In this document: piece by piece, positions 1 to 5,137 of the stretch | Layout of the letters: every line of letters begins with the position of its first letter | Numbering within the stretch: position 1 is the stretch's first letter | DNA from: UBA2177 sp964487525 | Lineage (GTDB): Bacteria; Patescibacteriota; Dojkabacteria; SC72 | Direction: 5' to 3' | DNA: 5,418 bases | Assembly: GCA_964487525.1 (NCBI GenBank) | Contig: CAZAQC010000038.1 | Coordinates: 1-5,418 of the forward strand | Notes under the pieces: model-generated | What the model was told of the DNA's origin: nothing | Seen by the model: the letters and a program-made list of their open reading frames with translations, nothing else | Database searches by the model: none | Program-made: the position numbers and the translations under genes

Positions 1-52
1 GTAAGACAGAGCTTTTCGAGAGCTCCCCTTTCGACCACTCAGGCATCCCTCC
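1..52 (-). tRNA. tRNA-Ser (anticodon CGA), 3' part beyond the window edge
   Basis: Read on the minus strand, the sequence begins GGAGGGA (acceptor 5' strand, 52-46), then TG, then a D arm with stem CCT/AGG and loop GAGTGGTCGAA. A five-pair anticodon stem follows, GAGCT (25-21) with AGCTC (13-9), around the loop CTCGAAA (20-14). The anticodon is CGA at 18-16, which reads the Ser codon UCG. The bases after the stem (8-1) fit the start of the long variable arm of a class II tRNA, as expected for tRNA-Ser. The variable arm, T arm and 3' acceptor strand lie outside the window, so their integrity cannot be judged. The gene starts 31 nt after the stop of the upstream membrane-protein gene on the same strand, with no visible terminator between them, so co-transcription is possible. 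Confidence 0.9.
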
Positions 53-83
53 TAAGTCCAATTATACCACTATGAAAATCTTT

Positions 84-764
84 CTATATATCCTCTAAAC
101 GAATATACTCACCATAATTCATACTATCCATCCTCCCCCATTTTCTAATATCCTGATAAAGAAGTTTTTCTTGAAGTAATACAAAAAGAGCATCCTTGTC
201 CTTTTCTTTAAAAAGAAAAATCAAAACCTTAGGGAAATTAAGCTTAGTACCTACCACTAGGAAAAACGTTTCTTCCTTCTTAGAAAAGAAAAAACTATCT
301 GACATATACCATTCGTACAATTTATCCCCGGTATCTATCCCCCTTGATGTAATCTTGTGCTTCACAGTAAGAGGTTTCGTTGTCCCAGCTACATACAAAA
401 GAAAAAGCATAGAGATTATTGCTGCCATAAGCAAGTAGTTACCCAAAATTGCCAGTAGCAATGTAAAAAGAAGGGATAAAACAACAATTATTAAGAATCC
501 TTTACTATTAAACTTGAACTGATACCTATCAGGAGCACTCCATTCGAAAAGTTTGATATTCTGTACTACCTCTACCTTCTGAACAGGATCTTCCTCTAGT
601 TTAGCCTCCCCTTTAATTATCTTCTTTCTTCGCATATTTGCCTGTTCCTCTATGGCCTCTTTCTTAGCCTTCCTAATACCTTCTTCTTTCTCGCGAAGGC
701 TTTTCTCTCCTGAAATAATGTTTAAAATGTTCTCAAAATCACTCTTTGCTTTTTCTTTGTTCAT
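84..764 (-). CDS. membrane-anchored protein with W-x-A-P-D-R motif, function unknown
   Basis: The 226-aa product has three parts. Residues 1-70 are highly charged (Lys/Glu rich) and probably helical or coiled-coil, with no signal peptide. Residues 71-80 carry the motif FEWSAPDR. Two closely spaced hydrophobic segments (about 88-108 and 110-126) would form a membrane hairpin with both ends in the cytoplasm. Residues 130-205 look like a small alpha/beta domain (KHKITSRGI, then LYEWYMSDSFFF, then strands and a final amphipathic helix), reminiscent of bacterial PH-like membrane-associated domains. That resemblance is by eye only. From memory, proteins with a W-x-A-P-x-R motif before a membrane hairpin are frequent in candidate-phyla-radiation genomes, without known function. 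The ATG at 764-762 lies 7 nt after the stop of the 122-aa gene upstream, which suggests translational coupling. No good Shine-Dalgarno precedes it. It ends with TAG. Confidence 0.8.
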   Translation of the reverse strand: MNKEKAKSDFENILNIISGEKSLREKEEGIRKAKKEAIEEQANMRRKKIIKGEAKLEEDPVQKVEVVQNIKLFEWSAPDRYQFKFNSKGFLIIVVLSLLFTLLLAILGNYLLMAAIISMLFLLYVAGTTKPLTVKHKITSRGIDTGDKLYEWYMSDSFFFSKKEETFFLVVGTKLNFPKVLIFLFKEKDKDALFVLLQEKLLYQDIRKWGRMDSMNYGEYIRLEDI

Positions 765-771
765 ACTCTAA

Positions 772-1140
772 TCATATAATAAAGAGGAATATTAAGACAA
801 CTATAAATATAGAGACTCCCCAGGCCAAACTCAAAATATTGAAAAAATTTAGCAAGAATATTATAAAGATCCCTGAGGTCAATATAAATGAAAACTTTAC
901 CATTAAAATACGTGACACTCTTCCTGTAGAAAATCTCTTAGAAAGTAATAAAAAAAGGTATATAAATAGAAGGATCAAGGAAAAAACGATTAGAAATGAT
1001 AGAACAAAGAGCACCCCAATATTAAGCCAATTATAATCGCCAAGATTATTAAAAGGTAAAAAGGTTTGGTTTTGTAACAAATAGTACAAAAAGGTTACAG
1101 AACTTATTAGCACAAATGCTGTTGATAAAAGAAATTTCAT
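772..1140 (-). CDS. small four-helix integral membrane protein, function unknown
   Basis: The 122-aa product is almost entirely hydrophobic. Four membrane segments are visible at about residues 3-22, 39-67, 80-101 and 103-122. A short polar loop lies between the first two (QNQTFLPFNNLGDYNW) and a basic loop, KRFSTGRVSR (68-77), between the second and third. By the positive-inside rule the basic loop faces the cytoplasm, placing both termini outside or requiring re-entrant helices; this is uncertain. I do not recognise a family. The gene is the first of a likely two-gene unit: its TGA stop is 7 nt before the ATG of the 226-aa membrane protein, so the products may work together. It diverges from the response-regulator gene across 75 bp. 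The reading frame could be questioned because hydrophobic frames arise easily in AT-rich DNA, but the tight coupling supports it. Confidence 0.7.
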   Translation of the reverse strand: MKFLLSTAFVLISSVTFLYYLLQNQTFLPFNNLGDYNWLNIGVLFVLSFLIVFSLILLFIYLFLLLSKRFSTGRVSRILMVKFSFILTSGIFIIFLLNFFNILSLAWGVSIFIVVLIFLFII

Positions 1141-1215
1141 AATTTTATATTCTCTAGGCTTTTTTAATTTAATCTCTTCCTAATATTATTGAAAATAATT
1201 TTTTAATAATAAAAC
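1141..1215. promoter_or_regulatory. divergent promoter region between membrane operon and response regulator
   Basis: These 75 bp must hold the promoters of both the plus-strand regulator and the minus-strand membrane genes. Candidate -10 elements are TAATAAT (1204-1210) for the regulator, which would give an almost leaderless transcript, and TATAAA (1149-1144 on the minus strand) for the membrane genes. No good -35 is seen for either. The direct repeat TTTTTTAAT occurs at 1160-1168 and 1199-1207, and the inverted repeat ATTATT-GAA-AATAAT spans 1185-1199. OmpR-family regulators commonly bind direct repeats upstream of their own genes, so autoregulation is possible, but these repeats are simple AT-rich sequence and could be chance. 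Confidence 0.4.
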
Positions 1216-1899
1216 ATGAACATATTAATTATAGAGAATTCCCCTACTCTTTCCCAATTGCTCTTTAAAACACTGAGCACATATGGATACAAAGTCTCAA
1301 TTGATAGTAGTAAGTTCACTAATAAAGTTTCAATTAAAAATAAAATATACGAACTTTTCATTATTAATACTAACTTAGAGAAGAATATTACCCATGATTT
1401 ACTAAAATATATAGTAGAGAATAGTCCTGAAAGCAAAATCCTTGGAATATGCAACAAAGGTAGTTGGGTCGAAAAGGTAGATTTTCTTAATAACGGTGGG
1501 GACGACGTTTTAACGTACCCATTTCCAATTCAAGAATTACTCGCTAGAATTCAATCTTTAGTTAGAAGACCGAAGAATTATGTAGACAAAAACTTGTATA
1601 TAGGGAAATTTGTCCTTGATTTACAGGAAAAATCAATTTACAAAGACGATAGAGATATAGAAATAAGAAAGAAAGAGTATGATCTGTTCGAATATTTAGT
1701 TAGAAACAAAGGAAGAGTAATATCTAGATGTGAGTTGCTAGATCATGTATGGGACTATAGAGAATATGTAGGATCTAACACTATAGATGTACATATAAAC
1801 AGACTGAGAGATAAATTAGATGATAGAAAAATAATAAAGACTATACATGGGGTTGGATACCAAGTTAATGATTTAGACAAAAATCCTAAATCATCATAG
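1216..1899 (+). CDS. orphan OmpR/PhoB-family response regulator with degenerate receiver
   Basis: This 227-aa protein has a receiver-like domain (about 1-118) joined to an intact winged-helix DNA-binding domain (about 126-218). The DNA-binding part shows the family hallmarks: KKEYDLFEYLVRNKGRVISR, the recognition helix NTIDVHINRLRDKL (188-201) and the wing IKTIHGVGYQV (207-217). The receiver keeps the fold landmarks MNILIIE, GGDDVL and PFPIQELLARI but has lost its chemistry. The acidic pair is E7-N8, the phospho-acceptor Asp is N51 (in YELFIINTNL), the conserved Thr/Ser is C79, and the conserved Lys before Pro-Phe is Y101. It should therefore be insensitive to histidine-kinase phosphorylation, like ChxR of Chlamydia or HsrA (HP1043) of Helicobacter. 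No kinase gene is present here. The protein presumably acts as a constitutive or ligand-tuned transcription factor. Its 3' end overlaps dnaN tail-to-tail by 14 bp. No Shine-Dalgarno precedes the ATG. Confidence 0.93.
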   Translation: MNILIIENSPTLSQLLFKTLSTYGYKVSIDSSKFTNKVSIKNKIYELFIINTNLEKNITHDLLKYIVENSPESKILGICNKGSWVEKVDFLNNGGDDVLTYPFPIQELLARIQSLVRRPKNYVDKNLYIGKFVLDLQEKSIYKDDRDIEIRKKEYDLFEYLVRNKGRVISRCELLDHVWDYREYVGSNTIDVHINRLRDKLDDRKIIKTIHGVGYQVNDLDKNPKSS

Positions 1900-3013
1900 G
1901 CATAACAAGGTGTATAAAGCTATTATCTCCCTTAATCTTAAAAACCCCAGGTCTTACAGACTCAGAGCATTCAAATACAATATTTTCAGAATCCAAATGA
2001 CTCAATATATCTGATAACAACTTAGCACTAAAAGCTATTTTAATATCATCGCCTTCCACCTTACATTCAAAATTACTCTCATTTTTACCTAAATCTGACT
2101 GAGTAGCAGATAGCGAAACCTTACCAACCTTTGATTGAATATCAAGAATCATTTTATTTCCAAGTACAGATCTAGCTATTATATTCACTATTTTAAGAGA
2201 ATTTAAAAATCCCTCCCTATCAATCTCACATAAAGTTTTGTAACCAGTAGGAATTATTTGTTTATATTCTGGAAATTCTCCGTCTATTAACCTAGATACT
2301 AAATCAATGTCCCCAACTCTAAACATAACCTGATTCTTATCCTCAATTAAATATATAGATACTAAATCACCTTCTTCTCCACCTGTTTCTGTAATGATGT
2401 ATGAAAGTTCTACAAAAGCCCTAACAGGGACAAGAAAATCCCTGTCCTTCCCACTCTTCTCGATATTAATAACTTGTCTAGATAATCTCAAGCCATCAGT
2501 AGCAACAAAAGACATCTTTCCTTCTTCTATCTCAACCTTAACACCTGTTAAAACAGGCTTAATATCATCGGTAGCTGCAGCAAAGGCAACCCTATTTATG
2601 GCAAGAAGTAAATCCGCTTTATTTATCTGTATAAAAGGTTCATCTTTAGCCCCGATAGATGGGATATTGGGAAAATCATCAGGGGACATTGTATTAAAAC
2701 TTGCTGAATTATTGGAAGTAGATATATTGAAATTCTGTTTCTCAACTTCAACATCAACTTTTTCTTCTGGAAGAGAGTTAACAAATTCCGAAAGTTGCTT
2801 TGCTGGAAGTGTTATTTTGCCTTCATTTTGAATATCAGCACCTATCCATGTGGCTATACTTAACTCCAAATCAGTAGTTTTCATCCTTAGTTTTCCTTTA
2901 TCAGATTCAAAGAAAACATTATTAAGAATAGGCAAACCTGGTTTGTTGCTTACTACCCTACTAATTATATTGAGATATTTAGAAAAAGTATCTTGGTTAC
3001 AAGAAAACTTCAT
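1886..3013 (-). CDS. dnaN: DNA polymerase III beta subunit (sliding clamp)
   Basis: The 375-aa product has the usual clamp length and three-domain plan (about 1-122, 127-250 and 260-375). Visible landmarks are KPGLPILNNV near the N-terminus, MSPDDFPNIP (109-118), the domain II segment KPVLTGVKVEI (152-162) with FVATDGLRLS (169-178), the strongly conserved SRLIDGEFPEY (240-250), and the C-terminal LVMPMMI. The dimeric ring encircles DNA and tethers the replicative polymerase; partners bind a cleft formed by the TDGxRL segment and the C-terminal residues. That cleft carries L175 where E. coli has His, and ends MPMMI where E. coli has MPMRL. The ATG is at 3013-3011, with no Shine-Dalgarno. The gene lies downstream of dnaA on the same strand but is separated by 451 bp holding the probable origin. 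The TAG stop lies inside the last codons of the convergent regulator gene. Confidence 0.98.
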   Translation of the reverse strand: MKFSCNQDTFSKYLNIISRVVSNKPGLPILNNVFFESDKGKLRMKTTDLELSIATWIGADIQNEGKITLPAKQLSEFVNSLPEEKVDVEVEKQNFNISTSNNSASFNTMSPDDFPNIPSIGAKDEPFIQINKADLLLAINRVAFAAATDDIKPVLTGVKVEIEEGKMSFVATDGLRLSRQVINIEKSGKDRDFLVPVRAFVELSYIITETGGEEGDLVSIYLIEDKNQVMFRVGDIDLVSRLIDGEFPEYKQIIPTGYKTLCEIDREGFLNSLKIVNIIARSVLGNKMILDIQSKVGKVSLSATQSDLGKNESNFECKVEGDDIKIAFSAKLLSDILSHLDSENIVFECSESVRPGVFKIKGDNSFIHLVMPMMI

Positions 3014-3022
3014 ATTTATTTA

Positions 3023-3028
3023 ATAATA
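3023..3028 (-). promoter_or_regulatory. candidate -10 element of dnaN
   Basis: TATTAT on the minus strand ends 9 nt before the dnaN ATG, so transcription from it would start within a few bases of the start codon. No convincing -35 is found 16-18 bp upstream. In DNA this AT-rich the match is weak evidence. Confidence 0.25.
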
Positions 3029-3052
3029 GTTTAATTGGTAGGCAGTGTTGTA

Positions 3053-3124
3053 ATATCATTCTATCATTTTTTTATATAGAAAAGAATTAAAATATACTGT
3101 ATTTTGTTTCTTTATATATACAAT
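3053..3124. other. candidate DNA unwinding element
   Basis: This AT-rich stretch lies between the trio row and dnaN. In 3061-3120 only 8 of 60 bases are G or C, with runs such as TTTTTTTATATAGAAAAG and TTTATATATA. It sits where strand opening is expected, on the side of the trios away from the DnaA boxes. Confidence 0.5.
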
Positions 3125-3142
3125 TAGTAATAGTCATAGTAG
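3125..3142 (-). other. DnaA-trio array
   Basis: The minus strand reads CTA CTA TGA CTA TTA CTA from 3142 down to 3125 (plus strand TAG TAA TAG TCA TAG TAG). Five of six triplets fit the DnaA-trio consensus 3'-(G/A)AT-5' defined in B. subtilis, where single-stranded trios are bound by a DnaA filament during opening. The row begins 4 nt after a DnaA-box-like pair in the same relative orientation as in B. subtilis and is followed directly by the AT-rich segment. A G/C-rich spacer between box and trios, present in B. subtilis, is absent here. Confidence 0.6.
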
Positions 3143-3146
3143 AGAA

Positions 3147-3163
3147 TGTGTATATATGGATAA
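3147..3163 (-). promoter_or_regulatory. pair of DnaA-box-like sites next to the trios
   Basis: On the minus strand TTATCCATA (3163-3155) matches TTATCCACA at 8 of 9 positions. It is followed, sharing one base, by ATATACACA (3155-3147), which matches TTATNCACA except for its first base. The two sites are in the same orientation and point toward the trio row, as do the trio-proximal boxes of B. subtilis. Confidence 0.55.
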
Positions 3164-3220
3164 CTCTGTTTAGTGTATTAGAAATAATTTTGTTTACAGG
3201 GGAATTTACTATTTTTATAT

Positions 3221-3229
3221 TGTGTATAA
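3221..3229 (-). promoter_or_regulatory. DnaA box TTATACACA
   Basis: TGTGTATAA on the plus strand is TTATACACA on the minus strand, a full match to the general TTATNCACA consensus. It lies 66 bp from the trio-proximal box, in the same orientation. Confidence 0.6.
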
Positions 3230-3289
3230 CTAAGGATTCAATTTATGTTATCGATGTGTTTGAAATATTGGAATAAAAAGGTTTTAAGA

Positions 3290-3298
3290 TGTGGATGG
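3290..3298 (-). promoter_or_regulatory. weak DnaA-box-like site
   Basis: The minus strand reads CCATCCACA, 7 of 9 matches to TTATCCACA with the core ATCCACA intact. The orientation is the same as the neighbouring sites. It is listed because of its context; alone it would not be significant. Confidence 0.35.
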
Positions 3299-3401
3299 TT
3301 TTTGTTGATAGGTATAGGATAAATATAACTGATATGAGGATACAAACCTATTAAAGGATATTGTTAGAGAGCCATTCTTACGATTTAACAATATTTTTGA
3401 G

Positions 3402-3410
3402 TGTGGAGAA
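3402..3410 (-). promoter_or_regulatory. DnaA-box-like site TTCTCCACA
   Basis: The minus strand matches TTATCCACA at 8 of 9 positions. It faces the perfect box at 3453-3461 in opposite orientation, 42 bp away. Confidence 0.5.
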
Positions 3411-3452
3411 GGTAGAAAGTTATCAGGAGATATTATCGTGTTATGAACATAC

Positions 3453-3461
3453 TTATCCACA
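3453..3461 (+). promoter_or_regulatory. perfect DnaA box TTATCCACA
   Basis: This is an exact match to the bacterial consensus, 3 bp beyond the dnaA stop codon. A partial match, TTATGAACA (3441-3449, 7 of 9), lies 12 bp upstream in the same direction. It is the only consensus-perfect box in the window and the only strong one in plus orientation. Confidence 0.85.
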
Positions 3462-3464
3462 CTA

Positions 3465-4928
3465 TTAACTCTTTAATATTTTTATACAATTACTAAGCTT
3501 CTCATCAAATCTTGAGTCTTTCTGCCTTAATTTTTCTATTTTATCGCAAGCATGTATTACAGTAGTATGATCTTTTCTATTTACCTCTCTAGCAACTCTT
3601 TCTAATGGCATATCTAATTCATTCCTGAGTATATACATTACAATCTGTCTACATTGGGCCACATATGCTGTTCTTCTATTTCCCTTTATTTCACTTGGCT
3701 TTACATCGAAAACTTCTCCAACAGTTTTTATAACTCTAGGGGGTGTAATTCTTTTTCTTTTTGTATCTATATCTATCTGTAATATTCTTGAGATGTCATC
3801 GTAGGATGGCTCTACACCCAGTTTGAAAAGAGATACAACTTTTGTTAATGCTCCTTCTAGCTCTCGTATGTTACTCTCGATGTTTTTTGCTATTAAATCT
3901 ATATATTCATTTGGTATGGAAAAGTTCTTTTCTGTTAAATACTGTCTGAGAATTGCTACCCTAGTTTCGTAGTCTGGCGCTTGTATATCTGCGACCATAC
4001 CACCCTCAAACCTAGACCTTAGTCTGTCTGTTATGTTTTTTATCTCTTTGGGTGGCCTATCGGAAGCCAGAATTATCTGTTTATTAGCTTGGTACAAAGT
4101 ATTGAATGTGTGGAACAACTCTTCCTGTGTTCTAGGATACTCTTCTACAAATTGGACATCATCTATTATTAAAAGGTCTACAGCTCTGTATTTATTTCTA
4201 AAGTCTTCGTTCCTTTTTGTTCTTATTGCTTCCACCATTTCATTAAGGAACTGTTCTATGGATATGTACAAAACTTTCTTATTATAGTCTTTCTTGAGAA
4301 CTTCATTCCCTATTGCTTGCATTAGGTGTGTTTTTCCTACGCCTGTGTTTCCGTAGTAAAAGACTGGATTGTAGGCCTTGCCCAAGTCTTCTAACACAGC
4401 CTGGGCAACTGCCTCTGCCAACCTATTATTCGATCCTACTATAAAATTCGAAAATAAATACTTAGGATTTAAATGAGAATCTTCTATAGCTTTTTGTAAA
4501 AGGGCACTTTCTTTCTCTGCTGTAGAGAATAAGTCTAATGGCTCTTCCTCACCTACTGGATTGTGGTATTCATATCTATTTTTGTTTGTAGGAGAATCTT
4601 TCTGACGGAGGTTAACCTCTAGGGCAAAATTTCTATTACAAGTTTTGAGTAATGCACTTTTGATAGCATATTGATAATCTTTGAGAATCTTTTCTCTTTT
4701 GTAAGCAGCTTCACAAGATAGTTGAACTACACCATTACTTATACTCTCTATGTATACATTACCAAAAAGGCCACCAAACTCCCTAACCCCTATTAACTGT
4801 TTAAGATGTTCCTTTGCTTCTCTCCACACCTCATTAGGGTCAAAATCATTATCTGTTCCCCCTAGGTCAGTAGTAGTATTGGGTATCCTTTCAAAATGGT
4901 TTTCAAAATCTGCCTTTTTCATAAGCAT
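3465..4928 (-). CDS. dnaA: chromosomal replication initiator protein DnaA
   Basis: The 487-aa product has all four DnaA domains. Domain I is about 30-108, and a short linker (about 109-150) forms domain II. The AAA+ domain III begins at NPKYLFSNFIVG. It carries Walker A GNTGVGKT (193-200), Walker B LLIIDD (252-257), sensor 1 IILASDRPP (285-293), the box VII arginine finger R306 in RLRSRF, and sensor 2 NIRELEGAL with R355. Domain IV (about 395-487) is the helix-turn-helix that binds DnaA boxes. R419, equivalent to E. coli R399, is kept, as is DHTTVIHA (453-460). The usual GGR before DHTT is replaced by N450-R451-K452, and the usual Pro before RQ by C426. The ATG at 4928-4926 is followed by another ATG two codons later (Met3), so the start is uncertain by two residues. 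No Shine-Dalgarno is seen. ATP-DnaA opens oriC and recruits the helicase. Confidence 0.98.
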   Translation of the reverse strand: MLMKKADFENHFERIPNTTTDLGGTDNDFDPNEVWREAKEHLKQLIGVREFGGLFGNVYIESISNGVVQLSCEAAYKREKILKDYQYAIKSALLKTCNRNFALEVNLRQKDSPTNKNRYEYHNPVGEEEPLDLFSTAEKESALLQKAIEDSHLNPKYLFSNFIVGSNNRLAEAVAQAVLEDLGKAYNPVFYYGNTGVGKTHLMQAIGNEVLKKDYNKKVLYISIEQFLNEMVEAIRTKRNEDFRNKYRAVDLLIIDDVQFVEEYPRTQEELFHTFNTLYQANKQIILASDRPPKEIKNITDRLRSRFEGGMVADIQAPDYETRVAILRQYLTEKNFSIPNEYIDLIAKNIESNIRELEGALTKVVSLFKLGVEPSYDDISRILQIDIDTKRKRITPPRVIKTVGEVFDVKPSEIKGNRRTAYVAQCRQIVMYILRNELDMPLERVAREVNRKDHTTVIHACDKIEKLRQKDSRFDEKLSNCIKILKS

Positions 4929-4993
4929 AAATAATAATTAAAATGGCAGTTCAAATGGAAGGGCAGTCGTATAGTCGATTGGGACTTTTATCC

Positions 4994-5021
4994 ATTATAA
5001 TGATTTATGAAAAAATGTGGA
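4994..5021 (-). promoter_or_regulatory. candidate dnaA promoter
   Basis: On the minus strand the -35-like TCCACA (5021-5016, 4 of 6 to TTGACA) is separated by 16 bp from a perfect TATAAT (4999-4994). The start point would lie near 4987, leaving a leader of about 60 nt. The TATAAT is part of a palindrome, so its direction is not proven by itself. Confidence 0.45.
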
Positions 5022-5024
5022 TAT
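5016..5024 (-). promoter_or_regulatory. DnaA-box-like site over the dnaA -35
   Basis: The minus strand reads ATATCCACA, 8 of 9 to TTATCCACA. It overlaps the proposed -35 hexamer, the position expected for DnaA autorepression. A weaker match in the opposite direction, TTATCCATT (4988-4996, 7 of 9), overlaps the -10. Confidence 0.5.
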
Positions 5025-5038
5025 GTTTACAAGAGATA

Positions 5039-5129
5039 TCTAAAAGTCCCCTATTATAAGACATTTTTAATATCACATAATTTGTCTAAAAATTTTAGAT
5101 AGAAATTGGGTTCTTCGCAGAGTCTAAAA
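5039..5129. repeat. recurring TCTAAAA heptamer
   Basis: TCTAAAA occurs at 5039-5045, 5085-5091 and 5123-5129, and inverted as TTTTAGA at 5093-5099. The second copy and the inverted one form a 7-bp palindrome with a one-base centre. Copies at 5085 and 5123 share a preceding G. They lie upstream of the rpmH promoter and could be an operator, but short A-rich words recur easily here. Confidence 0.3.
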
Positions 5130-5137
5130 GATAGGGC

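Larger units (their letters stand above)
3014..3464. other. oriC: probable chromosomal replication origin (oriC), dnaA-dnaN intergenic region
   Basis: The 451-bp gap between dnaN and dnaA contains no credible gene. It carries one perfect DnaA box (TTATCCACA, 3453-3461) and several near matches (3402-3410, 3290-3298, 3221-3229, 3155-3163, 3147-3155). Next come a row of DnaA-trio-like triplets (3125-3142) and a strongly AT-rich segment next to dnaN. Placement between dnaA and dnaN, and the order boxes, trios, AT-rich DNA toward dnaN, match the B. subtilis incC/oriC plan. The call rests on this arrangement; strand-skew data for the whole chromosome would be independent proof. Confidence 0.8.
4981..5050. 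repeat. perfect 10-bp inverted repeat, arms 50 bp apart
   Basis: GGGACTTTTA (4981-4990) is the exact reverse complement of TAAAAGTCCC (5041-5050), and the match does not extend on either side. The 50-bp interior contains the palindrome CATTATAATG (4993-5002) and the DnaA-like box at 5016-5024. The arms enclose the candidate dnaA promoter. The wide spacing favours two protein-binding half-sites over a transcript hairpin. Confidence 0.6.

Noticed and set aside
53..83. Terminator between the 226-aa gene and tRNA-Ser
   Set aside because: The 31 nt contain no hairpin with a T tract.
772..774. UGA recoding as Gly or Trp, as in some candidate phyla
   Set aside because: TGA ends the 122-aa frame 7 nt before the next start, no in-frame TGA occurs inside the conserved genes, and their glycines use GGN codons.
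2394..2831. 145-aa open frame on the plus strand opposite dnaN
   Set aside because: It is wholly antisense to an unmistakable dnaN and encodes low-complexity Ser/Leu-rich sequence with no recognisable motif.
3191..3198. TGTTTACA, also present at 5024-5031, as a shared origin motif
   Set aside because: Two copies of one 8-mer in AT-rich intergenic DNA are too few to separate from chance.
3314..3322. ATAGGATAA as a further DnaA box
   Set aside because: Only 6 of 9 positions match and the TCCACA end is lost.
3289..3354. Possible 21-codon ORF (MWMVFVDRYR...) in the origin region
   Set aside because: It is short, has no ribosome binding site and overlaps a DnaA-box-like site; chance is the simpler explanation.
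3395..3464. Rho-independent terminator after dnaA
   Set aside because: No GC-rich hairpin followed by a T-run is visible on the minus strand after the dnaA stop.
3014..3464. CRISPR array or mobile element in the long non-coding gap
   Set aside because: There are no regularly spaced long repeats, no terminal inverted repeats and no transposase fragment; the origin explanation fits better.
4033..4287. 84-aa open frame opposite dnaA
   Set aside because: It is antisense to the conserved AAA+ domain of dnaA, with no family features.
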